NCBI GenBank assembly: GCA_037442565.1
Contig: JBBIQA010000014.1
Span: 1-42,084 of the forward strand
Reading direction: 5' to 3'
Length of the DNA stretch: 42,084 nucleotides
Source: PALSA-911 sp037442565
Lineage (GTDB): Bacteria > Pseudomonadota > Alphaproteobacteria > Acetobacterales > Acetobacteraceae
Every line of letters begins with the position of its first letter. The first letter of the stretch is position 1. A model generated the notes under the pieces. That model was given only the letters and a program-made list of their open reading frames with translations. It did not search any database and had not been told where the DNA came from. Below, in pieces: positions 10,427 through 19,259 of this stretch. The translations under genes were made by a program, and so were the position numbers.

Positions 10427-11833
10427 CTAGTTCCGCGCCGGCCGTGCCCCGCGCTGGGCACCGGGAGCCGCGCTTGGCGTGGGTCCGGTGGCACCGGCCG
10501 CATGGGGGGCCGCATTGGGGGGTACACCGGGTGCCGGAACCGGCTCTGTGATGCGCACCTTGCTGCCGTCGCTCAGACGCGACGCGCCATCGGTCACCAC
10601 CCGTTCGCCGGCCTTCAGGCCTTCGGTGATGATGGCGGTCTGCGCGTCCTCATGCCCCACCGTCACGTCGCGGCGCGTCACGGTGTCGCCCTCGCCGATC
10701 ACGTACAGATAGCTGCCGCGCGGGCCGCGCTGGATCGCGGCATCCGGCACCGTGATGGCGTCGCGCGCCGTGTCCACATGCAGCCGCACGCCGACGAAGC
10801 CGCCCGGCCACAGCTTCAGGTTCGGGTTCGGGAAGGTCGCCTTCAGCTTGATCGTGCCGGTGGCGGGGTCCACCTGATTGTCCAGCACCGTCAGCGTGCC
10901 GCGGCCCAGCGCGTCTCCTTCATTGCTCGCACCGGCGTTCTGGTTGGTCGCGAGCACGGTCGGCTTGCCCTCCCGCATGGCTTGGGCGACCTGCGGCAAG
11001 ACCTGCTGGGGCAGGGTGAAGACCACGGAAATCGGCTTCAGCGTGGTGATCACCACGATGCCGGTGGGATCGGAAGCGTGCACGATGTTGCCGGCATCCA
11101 CCAGGCGGATGCCGGTGCGCCCGTCGATCGGCGCGGTCAGCGTGGTGTAGGCGAGCTGCGCGCGGGCATTGTCGATCTGCGCCTGGTCCTGGCGGGTCTG
11201 CGCTTCCAGCTGCGCCACCAGCGCCTTCTGCGTGTCGGCCTGCTGCGCGGTGGTATAGGCGGTGAGGGCCAGCTTCTGGTAGCGCACCAGATCGACCCTG
11301 GCATTGGCCAGCGTCGCCTGGTCCTGCGCCATCTTCCCCAGCGCCTGGTCCAGCGCCGCCTGATAGGTTGTGGGATCGATCTTCGCCAGCACGTCGCCGG
11401 CCTTCACGTCCTGGCCCTCGGTGAAGTGCAGCTCGATCAGCTTGCCGTCTACCTGCGGCTTCACCGTCACGGTCTGGTAGGCCTGCACGGTGCCCAGCCC
11501 GTCGAGGTAGATCGGCACGTCCGCCGTCTTCGCCAGGGCGGCCAGCACCGGGATGGCCTCGGCCCGCGCCTTGGCGCGCGCGGCGTCGGTGCCGGGGGTG
11601 GAGCGGTACCAGAACGTGGCGCCGACGCCGCCGATCACCAGCAGCGACAGCAGCACCATGCCAAGCTGGCCCCGCAGGCGGGACTTCCGGCGCGGCTTCG
11701 CCGCGGCGTCCGGTGCCGGCGGCTCGCGAAGGGTCGGGCCGGTCAGTGTATCCATGTGGGCATCCATGCGGACGGGCTCTTCTCGCGGAGATATCGGGCC
11801 ATCGGTCGCCGCTGCCAATGGCTCATCGCACAT
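10427..11833 (-). CDS. mdtA: RND efflux periplasmic adaptor (membrane fusion protein, MdtA-type)
   Basis: A 468-residue HlyD/AcrA-family adaptor linking the RND pumps to the outer-membrane channel. A single N-terminal membrane anchor spans about 57-76, after a basic stretch (KPRRKSRLRG). The lipoyl half-motifs (VTVKPQVDGKLIELHFTEGQ and LAYTTLTAPIDGRTGIR), an alpha-helical hairpin between them rich in Gln/Ala, a beta-barrel and a membrane-proximal domain follow in order. The C-terminus is a Pro/Ala/Gly-rich tail typical of alphaproteobacterial homologues. The ATG at 11833 overlaps the stop of the upstream channel gene and sits only two bases from a GGAGG. ATG 11767, with a purine-rich AGAAGAG upstream, is an alternative start that would shorten the cytoplasmic end by 22 residues. 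Confidence 0.93.
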   Translation of the reverse strand: MCDEPLAAATDGPISPREEPVRMDAHMDTLTGPTLREPPAPDAAAKPRRKSRLRGQLGMVLLSLLVIGGVGATFWYRSTPGTDAARAKARAEAIPVLAALAKTADVPIYLDGLGTVQAYQTVTVKPQVDGKLIELHFTEGQDVKAGDVLAKIDPTTYQAALDQALGKMAQDQATLANARVDLVRYQKLALTAYTTAQQADTQKALVAQLEAQTRQDQAQIDNARAQLAYTTLTAPIDGRTGIRLVDAGNIVHASDPTGIVVITTLKPISVVFTLPQQVLPQVAQAMREGKPTVLATNQNAGASNEGDALGRGTLTVLDNQVDPATGTIKLKATFPNPNLKLWPGGFVGVRLHVDTARDAITVPDAAIQRGPRGSYLYVIGEGDTVTRRDVTVGHEDAQTAIITEGLKAGERVVTDGASRLSDGSKVRITEPVPAPGVPPNAAPHAAGATGPTPSAAPGAQRGARPARN

Positions 11834-13376
11834 TGCCTCCCACAGGCAGGGCCACGCCGCCTTCGAAGCGGCCGGGCACCAGCGCCGGGGGGTTGATGTC
11901 CGCGCCGCTCCACCCGCCGCCCAGCGCCTTGTAGACCGACAGCAGCGCCTGCACCCGCGCCAACCGCGCCTGCACCAGATTATCCTGCGCGTTGAACAGC
12001 GTGGTCTGCAGGTTCAGCACCGTCAGGATGTCCACCGTGCCGGCGATCTGCTGCGCGCGGGCGATGTCGGCGGATCGACGTGCGTCCGCAACCGTCTGAG
12101 TTTGCAATTTTTCCTGCTCGGTGGCGTATTGATAGGCGGTCAGCGCGTTATCCACGTCGGTGAAGGCCTGCAGGATGGCGTTGCGGTAGTTCGCCAGCAG
12201 TTCGTCCTGCCGCCCCTTCGCCTGCTCCAGCTGGCCGCGCAGCGTGCCGGCATCGAAGATCGGCTGCGCCAGGCCACCGGCCAGGCTGGCAAGCGCCGCG
12301 CCCGGACCGAACAGCGACCCGATCGCGGCGCTCTGGAAGGTGCCGGACAGGCTCATCTGCACAGACGGAAAGAACGCCGCCCGGGCCGCCGCCACATTGG
12401 CCCCGGCCGCCGCCAGCTGCGCCTCCGCCGCCGCCACGTCCGGCCGGCGCGCCAGCAGGTCCACCGGCAGGCCCGGCGACAGCTCCGGCAGCGCCAGCGT
12501 GTCCAGCGTCCCCGGCTTGACCGTGACCGCCACCGGAGGCTTGCCGGTGAGTATGCCAAGCGCGATCACCGCCTGGTCGCGCTGGTTGCGCAGCGCCGGG
12601 ATGGAGCTGCGGATGCCCGACACCAACGCCGCCTGCTGGGAGACATCCAGCGCCGTGGCGGTGCCGACCTCCATTCGGGCCCGAAACGCCGCCAGGACCT
12701 TCGCGGAAGTGGCCAGATTGTCCTCCGCCGTGCGCACCCGGTCGTTCGCGCCGAGCGCGGTGAACCAGCTGTTGGCGACGCTGGTCACCACGCCGAGCGC
12801 CACGGTGTCGCGGTCGAACCGGCTGAACAGCGCCGTATCGGCCGCCGCCTGCTGCTGGGCCTGGATCTTGCCCCAGAAATCGAACTCGTAGGACGCGTTC
12901 AGGCCCACGCTGTAGGCACGGATGTCGGTGTAGGGCTGGCCACCCGTGTTCTGGCCGCCGAAGCTGAAGCTGCTGCGTTTCACCCGCTGCCAACTGGCAT
13001 TGGCGGTGGCGCCGACGCTCGGCAGCAGCGGCGCCCCGGCGATGCGCAACTGGGCATCGGCCTGGCGGATGCGGGCGACGGCGGCGGCGATGCTGAAATT
13101 GTTCGCTTCCGCCTCGGCGATCAACTGGTCCAGATCCGGCGAGTTGAAGCCCTGCCACCAGCTGTCGCCCGGCCATACCGGCTTCGTGGAGGCCGGCAGG
13201 GTGCGCCAATTCCCGGGCAATTCGGTCGCCGGCGTGCGTTCCATCGGGCCGGGATCGCAGGCGGTCAGCACCAGCAAGGCAACCACGCCCGATCCCAACA
13301 CTCTGCCCGCCCGGCGGCGCCATGCGGAAAGCTGCGGCAGGCGGGCGTGCAGGGCCGGGACGGAACGGAAAGTCAT
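11823..13376 (-). CDS. outer-membrane efflux lipoprotein, NodT/OprM family
   Basis: A 517-residue TolC-like outer-membrane channel of the NodT lipoprotein type, the exit duct for the RND pumps encoded behind it. The signal peptide ends in a lipobox (VLTAC), so Cys40 should be lipidated. The mature protein has the two tandem coiled-coil/beta-barrel repeats of the family, with signatures such as SYEFDFWGK, ARRPDVAAAEAQLAAAGANV and FPSVQMSLSGTF. It is the first gene of the four-gene operon and overlaps the adaptor by 11 bases. The ATG at 13376 has no good Shine-Dalgarno. A TTCACG/TATATA pair with an 18-base spacer lies immediately upstream and could be the promoter, giving a very short leader. 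No regulator gene is adjacent. Confidence 0.92.
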   Translation of the reverse strand: MTFRSVPALHARLPQLSAWRRRAGRVLGSGVVALLVLTACDPGPMERTPATELPGNWRTLPASTKPVWPGDSWWQGFNSPDLDQLIAEAEANNFSIAAAVARIRQADAQLRIAGAPLLPSVGATANASWQRVKRSSFSFGGQNTGGQPYTDIRAYSVGLNASYEFDFWGKIQAQQQAAADTALFSRFDRDTVALGVVTSVANSWFTALGANDRVRTAEDNLATSAKVLAAFRARMEVGTATALDVSQQAALVSGIRSSIPALRNQRDQAVIALGILTGKPPVAVTVKPGTLDTLALPELSPGLPVDLLARRPDVAAAEAQLAAAGANVAAARAAFFPSVQMSLSGTFQSAAIGSLFGPGAALASLAGGLAQPIFDAGTLRGQLEQAKGRQDELLANYRNAILQAFTDVDNALTAYQYATEQEKLQTQTVADARRSADIARAQQIAGTVDILTVLNLQTTLFNAQDNLVQARLARVQALLSVYKALGGGWSGADINPPALVPGRFEGGVALPVGGNVR

Positions 13377-13429
13377 CGCGGCTGTATATAGGCTGCCGGC
13401 CGCGGCCGCGTGAACTTTACCTGAGCTTT

Positions 13430-13456
13430 ACGAAGCCGGGGCTCGATCGGCTTCGT
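13430..13456 (-). terminator. hairpin downstream of the CitE-like gene
   Basis: A perfect 9-bp inverted repeat (ACGAAGCCG / CGGCTTCGT) with a 9-base loop sits directly after the stop of the CitE-like gene and before the efflux operon. Read on the minus strand it is followed by TAAAGC rather than a clear U-run, so it may be a weak terminator that separates the two units. Confidence 0.45.
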
Positions 13457-13462
13457 CCCGGC

Positions 13463-14332
13463 CTAGCCCGCTCCGATTCCCGCCGCGGCCAGGATACGGT
13501 TCGCCAGCCGGAAATGCGGCCGGTCGATCATCTTGCCGTCCAGCGCGAACACCCCCGAATCGGGATTGCGGGCGAAGGCGTCGCGCACCTTCTCCGCCCA
13601 CGCCACCTGTTCGGCCGACGGGCTGAACACCGCGTTGGTGATCTCGATCTGGTCGGGGTGGATCAGGAACTTGCCCACGAACCCGTCGGCCACCGCGTTC
13701 TCGGCGTCCGCGCGCAGCCCGGCGGGATCGCGGAAATCGGTCCAGGGCGTATCCAGCGCCACGATCCCCGTGGCACCCGCCGCCGCCAGCGTCGCCGCCC
13801 GCGCCGCGGCGATCGGCGCCGGAAAGGCTCCGTCCGCCCGGCGCGGCGGCACGCCGAGATCGCCGGAGATGTCCTCCGCGCCGAATCCGAGCGCGATCAG
13901 CCGCGAAGCCACGCCGCGATACTCGCCCAGGGTGAACAGCGACGGGGCGGTCTCGGTTACCAGCGCGATCACTTTGACGCTGCCGATTTCGAACCCCGAC
14001 GCCACCTCCAGCACTTCCATGTGGTGATCCAGCGCCCGCAGATCCTCCGCGCCGGTGCATTTCGGCAGCAGGATCGCGTCCGGCCGAGACGGGATGATCG
14101 CGGCCAGGTCCCCCAGATACCACGGCGTGCTGCGCGGATTGACCCGCACGATAATGTCGCGGCTGCGATTGGCCCGCACCGCGGCGGCGGCCATGGGTCG
14201 AGTGGCCTCCTTGGCCGAGGCAGCCACGCTGTCCTCGAGATCGATGATCACCGCATCCGCCGCCGAGGCGACGGCCTTCTCGATTTTTCGCGCGGAATCG
14301 CCGGGTGCGAACAGGGGGCTGCGCAGTCTCAT
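13463..14332 (-). CDS. HpcH/HpaI aldolase / citrate lyase beta-subunit-like protein (CitE family)
   Basis: A 289-residue TIM-barrel lyase of the CitE-like group, which cleaves or forms carbon-carbon bonds in acyl-CoA substrates such as malyl-, methylmalyl- or citramalyl-CoA. It starts in the family manner with MRLRSPLFAPGD. The CoA/substrate arginine is Arg63 in IVRVNP. Mg2+ ligands are Glu127 (VTETAPSLF) and Asp154 (FGAEDISGDLG). The ATG at 14332 was preferred to an in-frame Met at 14392 because the family begins at this point; a GGAA lies about 8 bases upstream. The gene stands alone, divergent from the livG operon. No CitD/CitF partners are present, so a stand-alone acyl-CoA lyase is more likely than true citrate lyase. 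Confidence 0.88.
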   Translation of the reverse strand: MRLRSPLFAPGDSARKIEKAVASAADAVIIDLEDSVAASAKEATRPMAAAAVRANRSRDIIVRVNPRSTPWYLGDLAAIIPSRPDAILLPKCTGAEDLRALDHHMEVLEVASGFEIGSVKVIALVTETAPSLFTLGEYRGVASRLIALGFGAEDISGDLGVPPRRADGAFPAPIAAARAATLAAAGATGIVALDTPWTDFRDPAGLRADAENAVADGFVGKFLIHPDQIEITNAVFSPSAEQVAWAEKVRDAFARNPDSGVFALDGKMIDRPHFRLANRILAAAGIGAG

Positions 14333-14483
14333 TCGAAGCGTTCCATGCGGATATTTTGACCTTCTGTCTCGATTAGGTGTCGCTGCGGGCAATAATATTG
14401 CGCCATAAACGTGCGTCGCAATCTTGCGCTCGTTGGCGCGATATGCAACTCAGCGGGCTCACTCAAAAAAGGGGGCGTCCGGG
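14333..14483. promoter_or_regulatory. divergent intergenic region between citE-like gene and livG, with AT-rich palindrome
   Basis: A 151-bp divergent spacer, visibly richer in A+T than its surroundings. It contains the palindrome GCAATAATATTGC (14389-14401), which includes a TAATAT that could act as a -10 for livG or as an operator. A GGGGG at 14471-14475 serves as Shine-Dalgarno for livG. No matching -35 is convincing. Confidence 0.35.
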
Positions 14484-15228
14484 GTGGCAGATATCATCCT
14501 GGAAACCACGGGTCTGACCCGTGAGTTCCAAGGCTTTGTCGCAGTTAACGAGGTTGCGCTACGTGTGCAGACCGGGACCATTCATGCCCTTATCGGGCCG
14601 AATGGTGCCGGGAAGACCACGTGCTTCAACATGCTCACCAAGTTCCTGCAACCAACGCGGGGAACCATTCAGTTCAAGGGGCGCGACATCACCGGCATGA
14701 AGCCGGCGCAGGTCGCCCGGCTCGGCCTGGTGCGCAGCTTCCAGATCTCCGCGGTGTTTCCGCATCTGACCGCGCTCGAGAACGTGCGCCTGGCGCTGCA
14801 GCGCGCGCGGGGGGCATCGTTCGATTTCTGGCGCTCGGAAGTTGTGCTCAGCCGCTACGACGATCGCGCCCGGGAATTGCTGTTCGACGTCGGCCTGACC
14901 GGCTATGCCGAAACCGCCGCGGGTGAATTGTCCTACGGCCGCAAGCGCGCGCTCGAGATCGCGACGACGCTGGCGCTGGAACCGGAAATGATGCTGCTGG
15001 ACGAGCCCACCGCCGGCATGGCGCACGAGGACGTCGACCGCATCGTGGAACTGATCAGGCGCATCCGCGCGGGCCGCACCATCCTGATGGTCGAGCACAA
15101 CCTGTCGGTTGTGGAAGGCCTTTGCGACACCATCACCGTGCTGACGCGCGGCAGCGTGCTGGCCGAGGGGGACTACGCCACCGTATCGGCCAATCCCGCG
15201 GTCATCGCCGCCTATCTGGGTTCCGAAC

Positions 15229-15236
<8 letters not shown>
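14484..15236 (+). CDS. livG: branched-chain amino-acid-type ABC transporter ATP-binding protein LivG
   Basis: A 250-residue ABC ATPase, one of the two nucleotide-binding subunits of a HAAT (hydrophobic amino-acid) importer. Walker A is GPNGAGKT (38-45). The signature is a variant, LSYGRKRAL, as usual for LivG. Walker B is MMLLDEPTAGM, with the H-loop in VEHNLS. The start is GTG 14484, 8 bases after a GGGGG. An upstream in-frame TTG at 14424 would add about 20 residues that do not resemble the family. Its 3' end overlaps livF by 8 bases, so the two ATPases are translationally coupled. The operon continues with binding protein and permeases; the solute is not decided by sequence. Confidence 0.93.
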
Positions 15237-15924
<688 letters not shown>

Positions 15925-15937
15925 AGCCCGGCTTCGG

Positions 15938-15967
15938 GGCGGCCGGCAACGTGCACGACCGGCCGCC
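15938..15967 (+). other. intercistronic hairpin between livF and the binding-protein gene
   Basis: A perfect 9-bp GC-rich inverted repeat (GGCGGCCGG / CCGGCCGCC) with a 12-base loop, just downstream of livF. There is no U-run, so RNA processing or 3' protection is more likely than termination inside the operon. Confidence 0.4.
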
Positions 15968-16003
15968 GAACCATTCTGAACGAACGATAAAGGACCATCT
16001 GCT

Positions 16004-17239
16004 ATGACCATCAGCCGCCGCGCAATTCTCGGCACCGCCGCAGCCGCAACCGTCGCCACCGGCGTGTTGCCGCGCGCCCGCGCCCAAGCCCTTCCCACGC
16101 TCAAGATCGGCGTGCTCAACGACCAGTCAGGCCCCTACCAGGACACCGGCGGCCTGACCTCGGTGATCTGCGCCAAGCAGGCCGTGGAAGAATTCGGCCC
16201 GGCCGCGAAGGGCTTCAACGTCGAGATCATCACCGCCGATCACCAGAACAAGCCGGACCTGGCCGTGAGCATCGCGCGGCAGTGGTTCGACCGCGACGGC
16301 GTGGACATGCTTCTGGATGTGCCGACCTCATCGGTCGCCCTCGCGCTCCAGTCCGTCGTGCGGGAGAAGAACAAGGTCTATCTGAACTCCGGCGCGGCGT
16401 CGGCCGCGCTGACCGGCGCCCAGTGCTCGCCGAATTTCATCCACTGGACCTACGACACCTACATGCTGGCGAAGTCCACCGGCGGCGCCATGGTGAAGGC
16501 CGGCGGCGACAGCTGGTACTTCCTGACCGCCGACTACGCCTTCGGCAAGCAGCTGACCAGCGACACCACCGCGCTGGTCAACGCCAACGGCGGCAAGGTG
16601 CTGGGTTCGGCGGAATACCCGTTCCCGGGAACGACCGATTTCTCCTCGTTCCTGGTGCAGGCGCAGGCCTCGGGCGCCAAGGTGCTCGGCCTGTCGAACG
16701 CCGGCGCTGATACCGTCAACAGCATCAAGCAGGCCAACGAGTTCGGCGTCAACAAGTCGATGAAGCTGGCCGCGCTGCTGATGTTCATCACCGACGTGCA
16801 CGCCCTCGGCCTGGACGTGGCGCACGGCCTGAACCTGACAGAAAGCTTCTACTGGGACCTGAACGACCGCACCCGCGCCTTCACCAAGCGCGTGCTGCCG
16901 AAGACGCCGAAGAACTGGCCGAACATGACCCATGCCGGCTGCTATTCCGCCACCCTGCATTATCTCAAGACCGCCGCCGACATGGGCGCGGCCGAAGCCA
17001 AGAAGGACGGCGTCGCCACGATCAACCGGATGAAGAAGATGCCGGTCGACGACGATTGCTTCGGCAAGACCACGATCCGCGAGGACGGCCGCAACCTGGT
17101 TCCGGCCTATCTGTTCGAGGTCAAGAAGCCCGAGGAAAGCAAGGGTCCGTGGGACTACTACAAGCTGGTCACGACCACCCCGGGCGACCAGGCCTATCGT
17201 CCGCTGGCGGAAGGCCATTGCTCCTTCATAAAGACCTGA
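16004..17239 (+). CDS. ABC transporter substrate-binding protein (LivK/AmiC-like type 1 periplasmic-binding fold)
   Basis: A 411-residue periplasmic solute-binding protein that would deliver ligand to the LivHM permease. The N-terminus has a twin-arginine-like signal (MTISRRAILG, then a hydrophobic Ala-rich stretch, probable cleavage after ARA at residue 27), so Tat export is possible. The mature protein opens with LKIGVLNDQSGPYQDTGG, the standard start of the LivK-type fold, and carries FLTADYAFGKQL and the DFSSFLVQAQ segment of the hinge regions. The ATG at 16004 has AAAGGA upstream. In this subfamily ligands include amino acids, amides, urea and aromatic acids; the sequence does not decide. 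It lies third in the operon. Confidence 0.92.
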   Translation: MTISRRAILGTAAAATVATGVLPRARAQALPTLKIGVLNDQSGPYQDTGGLTSVICAKQAVEEFGPAAKGFNVEIITADHQNKPDLAVSIARQWFDRDGVDMLLDVPTSSVALALQSVVREKNKVYLNSGAASAALTGAQCSPNFIHWTYDTYMLAKSTGGAMVKAGGDSWYFLTADYAFGKQLTSDTTALVNANGGKVLGSAEYPFPGTTDFSSFLVQAQASGAKVLGLSNAGADTVNSIKQANEFGVNKSMKLAALLMFITDVHALGLDVAHGLNLTESFYWDLNDRTRAFTKRVLPKTPKNWPNMTHAGCYSATLHYLKTAADMGAAEAKKDGVATINRMKKMPVDDDCFGKTTIREDGRNLVPAYLFEVKKPEESKGPWDYYKLVTTTPGDQAYRPLAEGHCSFIKT

Positions 17240-17279
17240 CGCCACCTCGTCCTCCAACTCCGACCGGACCCCGATCCCC

Positions 17280-18167
17280 ATGTTCATGATCTTCGGCATT
17301 CCAGGGCCGTTGTTATTCGGCCAGCTTCTGCTGGGCCTGATCAACGGTGCCTTCTACGCGATGCTCTCGCTCGGCCTCGCGGTCATCTTCGGCATGCTCA
17401 ACATCATCAACTTCGCCCACGGGGCGTTGTTCATGATGGGTGCCTTCGTGTCCTGGATGCTGCTTGAATATCTGGGGATCGGGTACTTTCCGGCGCTCAT
17501 CCTGTCGCCGCTGATCGTCGGCGCCTTCGGCCTGCTGCTGGAAAAGACCGTGGTCAGCCGCCTTTACAAGCTCGATCACATCTACGGCCTGCTCCTCACC
17601 TTCGGTCTGGCGCTGGTGGTGGAAGGGCTGTTCCGCAATGCCTATGGCAGCTCCGGCATGCCCTACCGCATCCCGGAGGCGTTCCAGGGCGCGACCAATC
17701 TCGGCTTCATGTACATGCCGAACTACCGCGGCTGGGTGGTGCTTGCCGCGGTCGTGGTCTGCTTCGCCACCTGGGCGGTCATCGAGAAGACCTCGCTCGG
17801 CGCCACCCTGCGTGCCGCCACCGAGAACGCGCCGCTGGTGCAGGCCTTCGGCGTGAACGTGCCGCGGCTGATCTCCGTGACCTATGCCTGCGGCGTGGCG
17901 CTCGCCGCCTTCGCCGGCGTGCTGGCGGCGCCGATCTACTCGGTGAACCCGAACATGGGGTCGAACTTTATCAATACGGTGTTCGCCGTCGTGGTGATCG
18001 GCGGCATGGGGTCGATCATGGGCTCGATCATCACCGGCTTCGGCCTCGGCATCATCGAGGGCCTGACCAAAGTGTTCTATCCGCAGGCTTCGGCCACCGT
18101 GGTGTTCGTCGTGATGGTGATCGTGCTGCTGGCCAGGCCGCGCGGATTGTTTGGAAAGGCTGCCTGA
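17280..18167 (+). CDS. livH: branched-chain amino-acid-type ABC transporter permease LivH
   Basis: A 295-residue integral membrane permease with about eight predicted transmembrane helices. It carries the family segments LGLAVIFGMLNIINFAHGA near the N-terminus and TLRAATENAPLVQAFGV (the cytoplasmic EAA-like coupling region), followed by VVVIGGMGSIMGSIITGF. It pairs with LivM to form the channel. A second Met two codons downstream (17286) is an alternative start. The stop is one base before the livM ATG. Confidence 0.93.
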   Translation: MFMIFGIPGPLLFGQLLLGLINGAFYAMLSLGLAVIFGMLNIINFAHGALFMMGAFVSWMLLEYLGIGYFPALILSPLIVGAFGLLLEKTVVSRLYKLDHIYGLLLTFGLALVVEGLFRNAYGSSGMPYRIPEAFQGATNLGFMYMPNYRGWVVLAAVVVCFATWAVIEKTSLGATLRAATENAPLVQAFGVNVPRLISVTYACGVALAAFAGVLAAPIYSVNPNMGSNFINTVFAVVVIGGMGSIMGSIITGFGLGIIEGLTKVFYPQASATVVFVVMVIVLLARPRGLFGKAA

Positions 18168-18168
18168 T

Positions 18169-19101
18169 ATGCTCGGTTTCTCGCGCACGCAGGCGATCGC
18201 CTTTCTGCTGATGGTCGCGCTGGTGGTGCTCTGCCCGTTCGTTCTGTACCCCGTCTTCCTGATGAAGGTGCTGTGCTTCGCGCTGTTCGCCTGCGCCTTC
18301 AACCTGTTGATCGGCTATGTCGGCCTGCTGTCCTTCGGCCACGCCGCCTTCTTCGGCATGGGCAGCTACCTGTCCGCCTGGGCGGTGAAGCAATGGGGCG
18401 TCTCGGCTGAGGTGGCGATCTTGCTGGGCGGCCTGATGGGCGGCTCTCTGGGTCTCGTCCTGGGCTGGCTGGCAATCCGCCGGCAGGGCCTCTACTTCGC
18501 CATGATCACCCTGGCGCTGGCACAGATGGTCTACTTCTTCTGCCTGCAGGCGCCGTTCACCGGCGGCGAGGACGGCATCCAGCAGGTTCCCCGCGGCCGG
18601 CTGTTCGGCATGATCCCGCTCGACAACGACATGGCGATCTACTGGGTGGTCGGGTTCGTGTTCCTCGCCGGCTTCCTGCTCATCCACCGCATCGTGCATT
18701 CGCCGTTCGGCCAGGTGCTGAAGGCGATCCGCGAAAACGAGCCGCGCGCCACCTCCCTCGGCTACCGCACGGACGACTATAAGCTGATCGCCTTCGTGCT
18801 CTCCACCACGCTGGCCGGCATCGCCGGCGGCACCAAGGCGCTGGTGTTCGGCATCGCGACGCTGACCGACGTGCATTACTCGATGTCCGGCGAGGTCGTG
18901 CTGATGACCCTGCTGGGCGGCCTCGGCACGATCTTCGGGCCGGTGGTCGGCGCGCTGGTGGTCACCGCGATGGAGAACTACCTGGCGCAGTTCGGCGCCT
19001 GGGTGACCGTGACCCAGGGCGCGATCTTCATGCTGTGCGTGCTGTTCTTCCGCAAAGGTCTGGTCGGCACGATCGGCGGCTGGTTCAAGCTGGCGCTGTA
19101 G
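18169..19101 (+). CDS. livM: branched-chain amino-acid-type ABC transporter permease LivM
   Basis: A 310-residue membrane permease, the partner of LivH. Family segments are LLIGYVGLLSFGHAAFFGMG, the coupling region VLKAIRENEPRATSLGY, and VVLMTLLGGLGTIFGPVVGA near the end. The start at ATG 18169 directly follows the livH stop and has GGAAAGG 9 bases upstream; an upstream in-frame alternative at 18151 would overlap livH without reason. It is the last gene of the transporter operon, ending 38 bases before a strong terminator. Confidence 0.93.
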   Translation: MLGFSRTQAIAFLLMVALVVLCPFVLYPVFLMKVLCFALFACAFNLLIGYVGLLSFGHAAFFGMGSYLSAWAVKQWGVSAEVAILLGGLMGGSLGLVLGWLAIRRQGLYFAMITLALAQMVYFFCLQAPFTGGEDGIQQVPRGRLFGMIPLDNDMAIYWVVGFVFLAGFLLIHRIVHSPFGQVLKAIRENEPRATSLGYRTDDYKLIAFVLSTTLAGIAGGTKALVFGIATLTDVHYSMSGEVVLMTLLGGLGTIFGPVVGALVVTAMENYLAQFGAWVTVTQGAIFMLCVLFFRKGLVGTIGGWFKLAL

Positions 19102-19139
19102 GCGCCGGCTACCCACCCCTCCAATCTCGTCGCAGCATG

Positions 19140-19171
19140 ATTTGCCGCGCACCTTCGGGTGCGCGGCAAAT
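19140..19171 (+). terminator. intrinsic terminator with UUCG tetraloop after livM
   Basis: A perfect 14-bp inverted repeat (ATTTGCCGCGCACC / GGTGCGCGGCAAAT) closed by a TTCG tetraloop in the exceptionally stable C(UUCG)G context. It is followed by TCGTTTCTGG, a short weak T-run. It ends the transporter operon and insulates the next gene. Confidence 0.8.
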
Positions 19172-19259
19172 TCGTTTCTGGCCGCCGGTGCCAATACAAA
19201 CTTGCCGGGCACCGCACGGTTCGTGATAGCGTTGGCCATCCGAAACGCGGGAGCGGTCC

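Noticed and set aside
14424..14483. Upstream TTG extension of livG
   Set aside because: The added residues do not resemble LivG, and the GTG at 14484 has a good Shine-Dalgarno.
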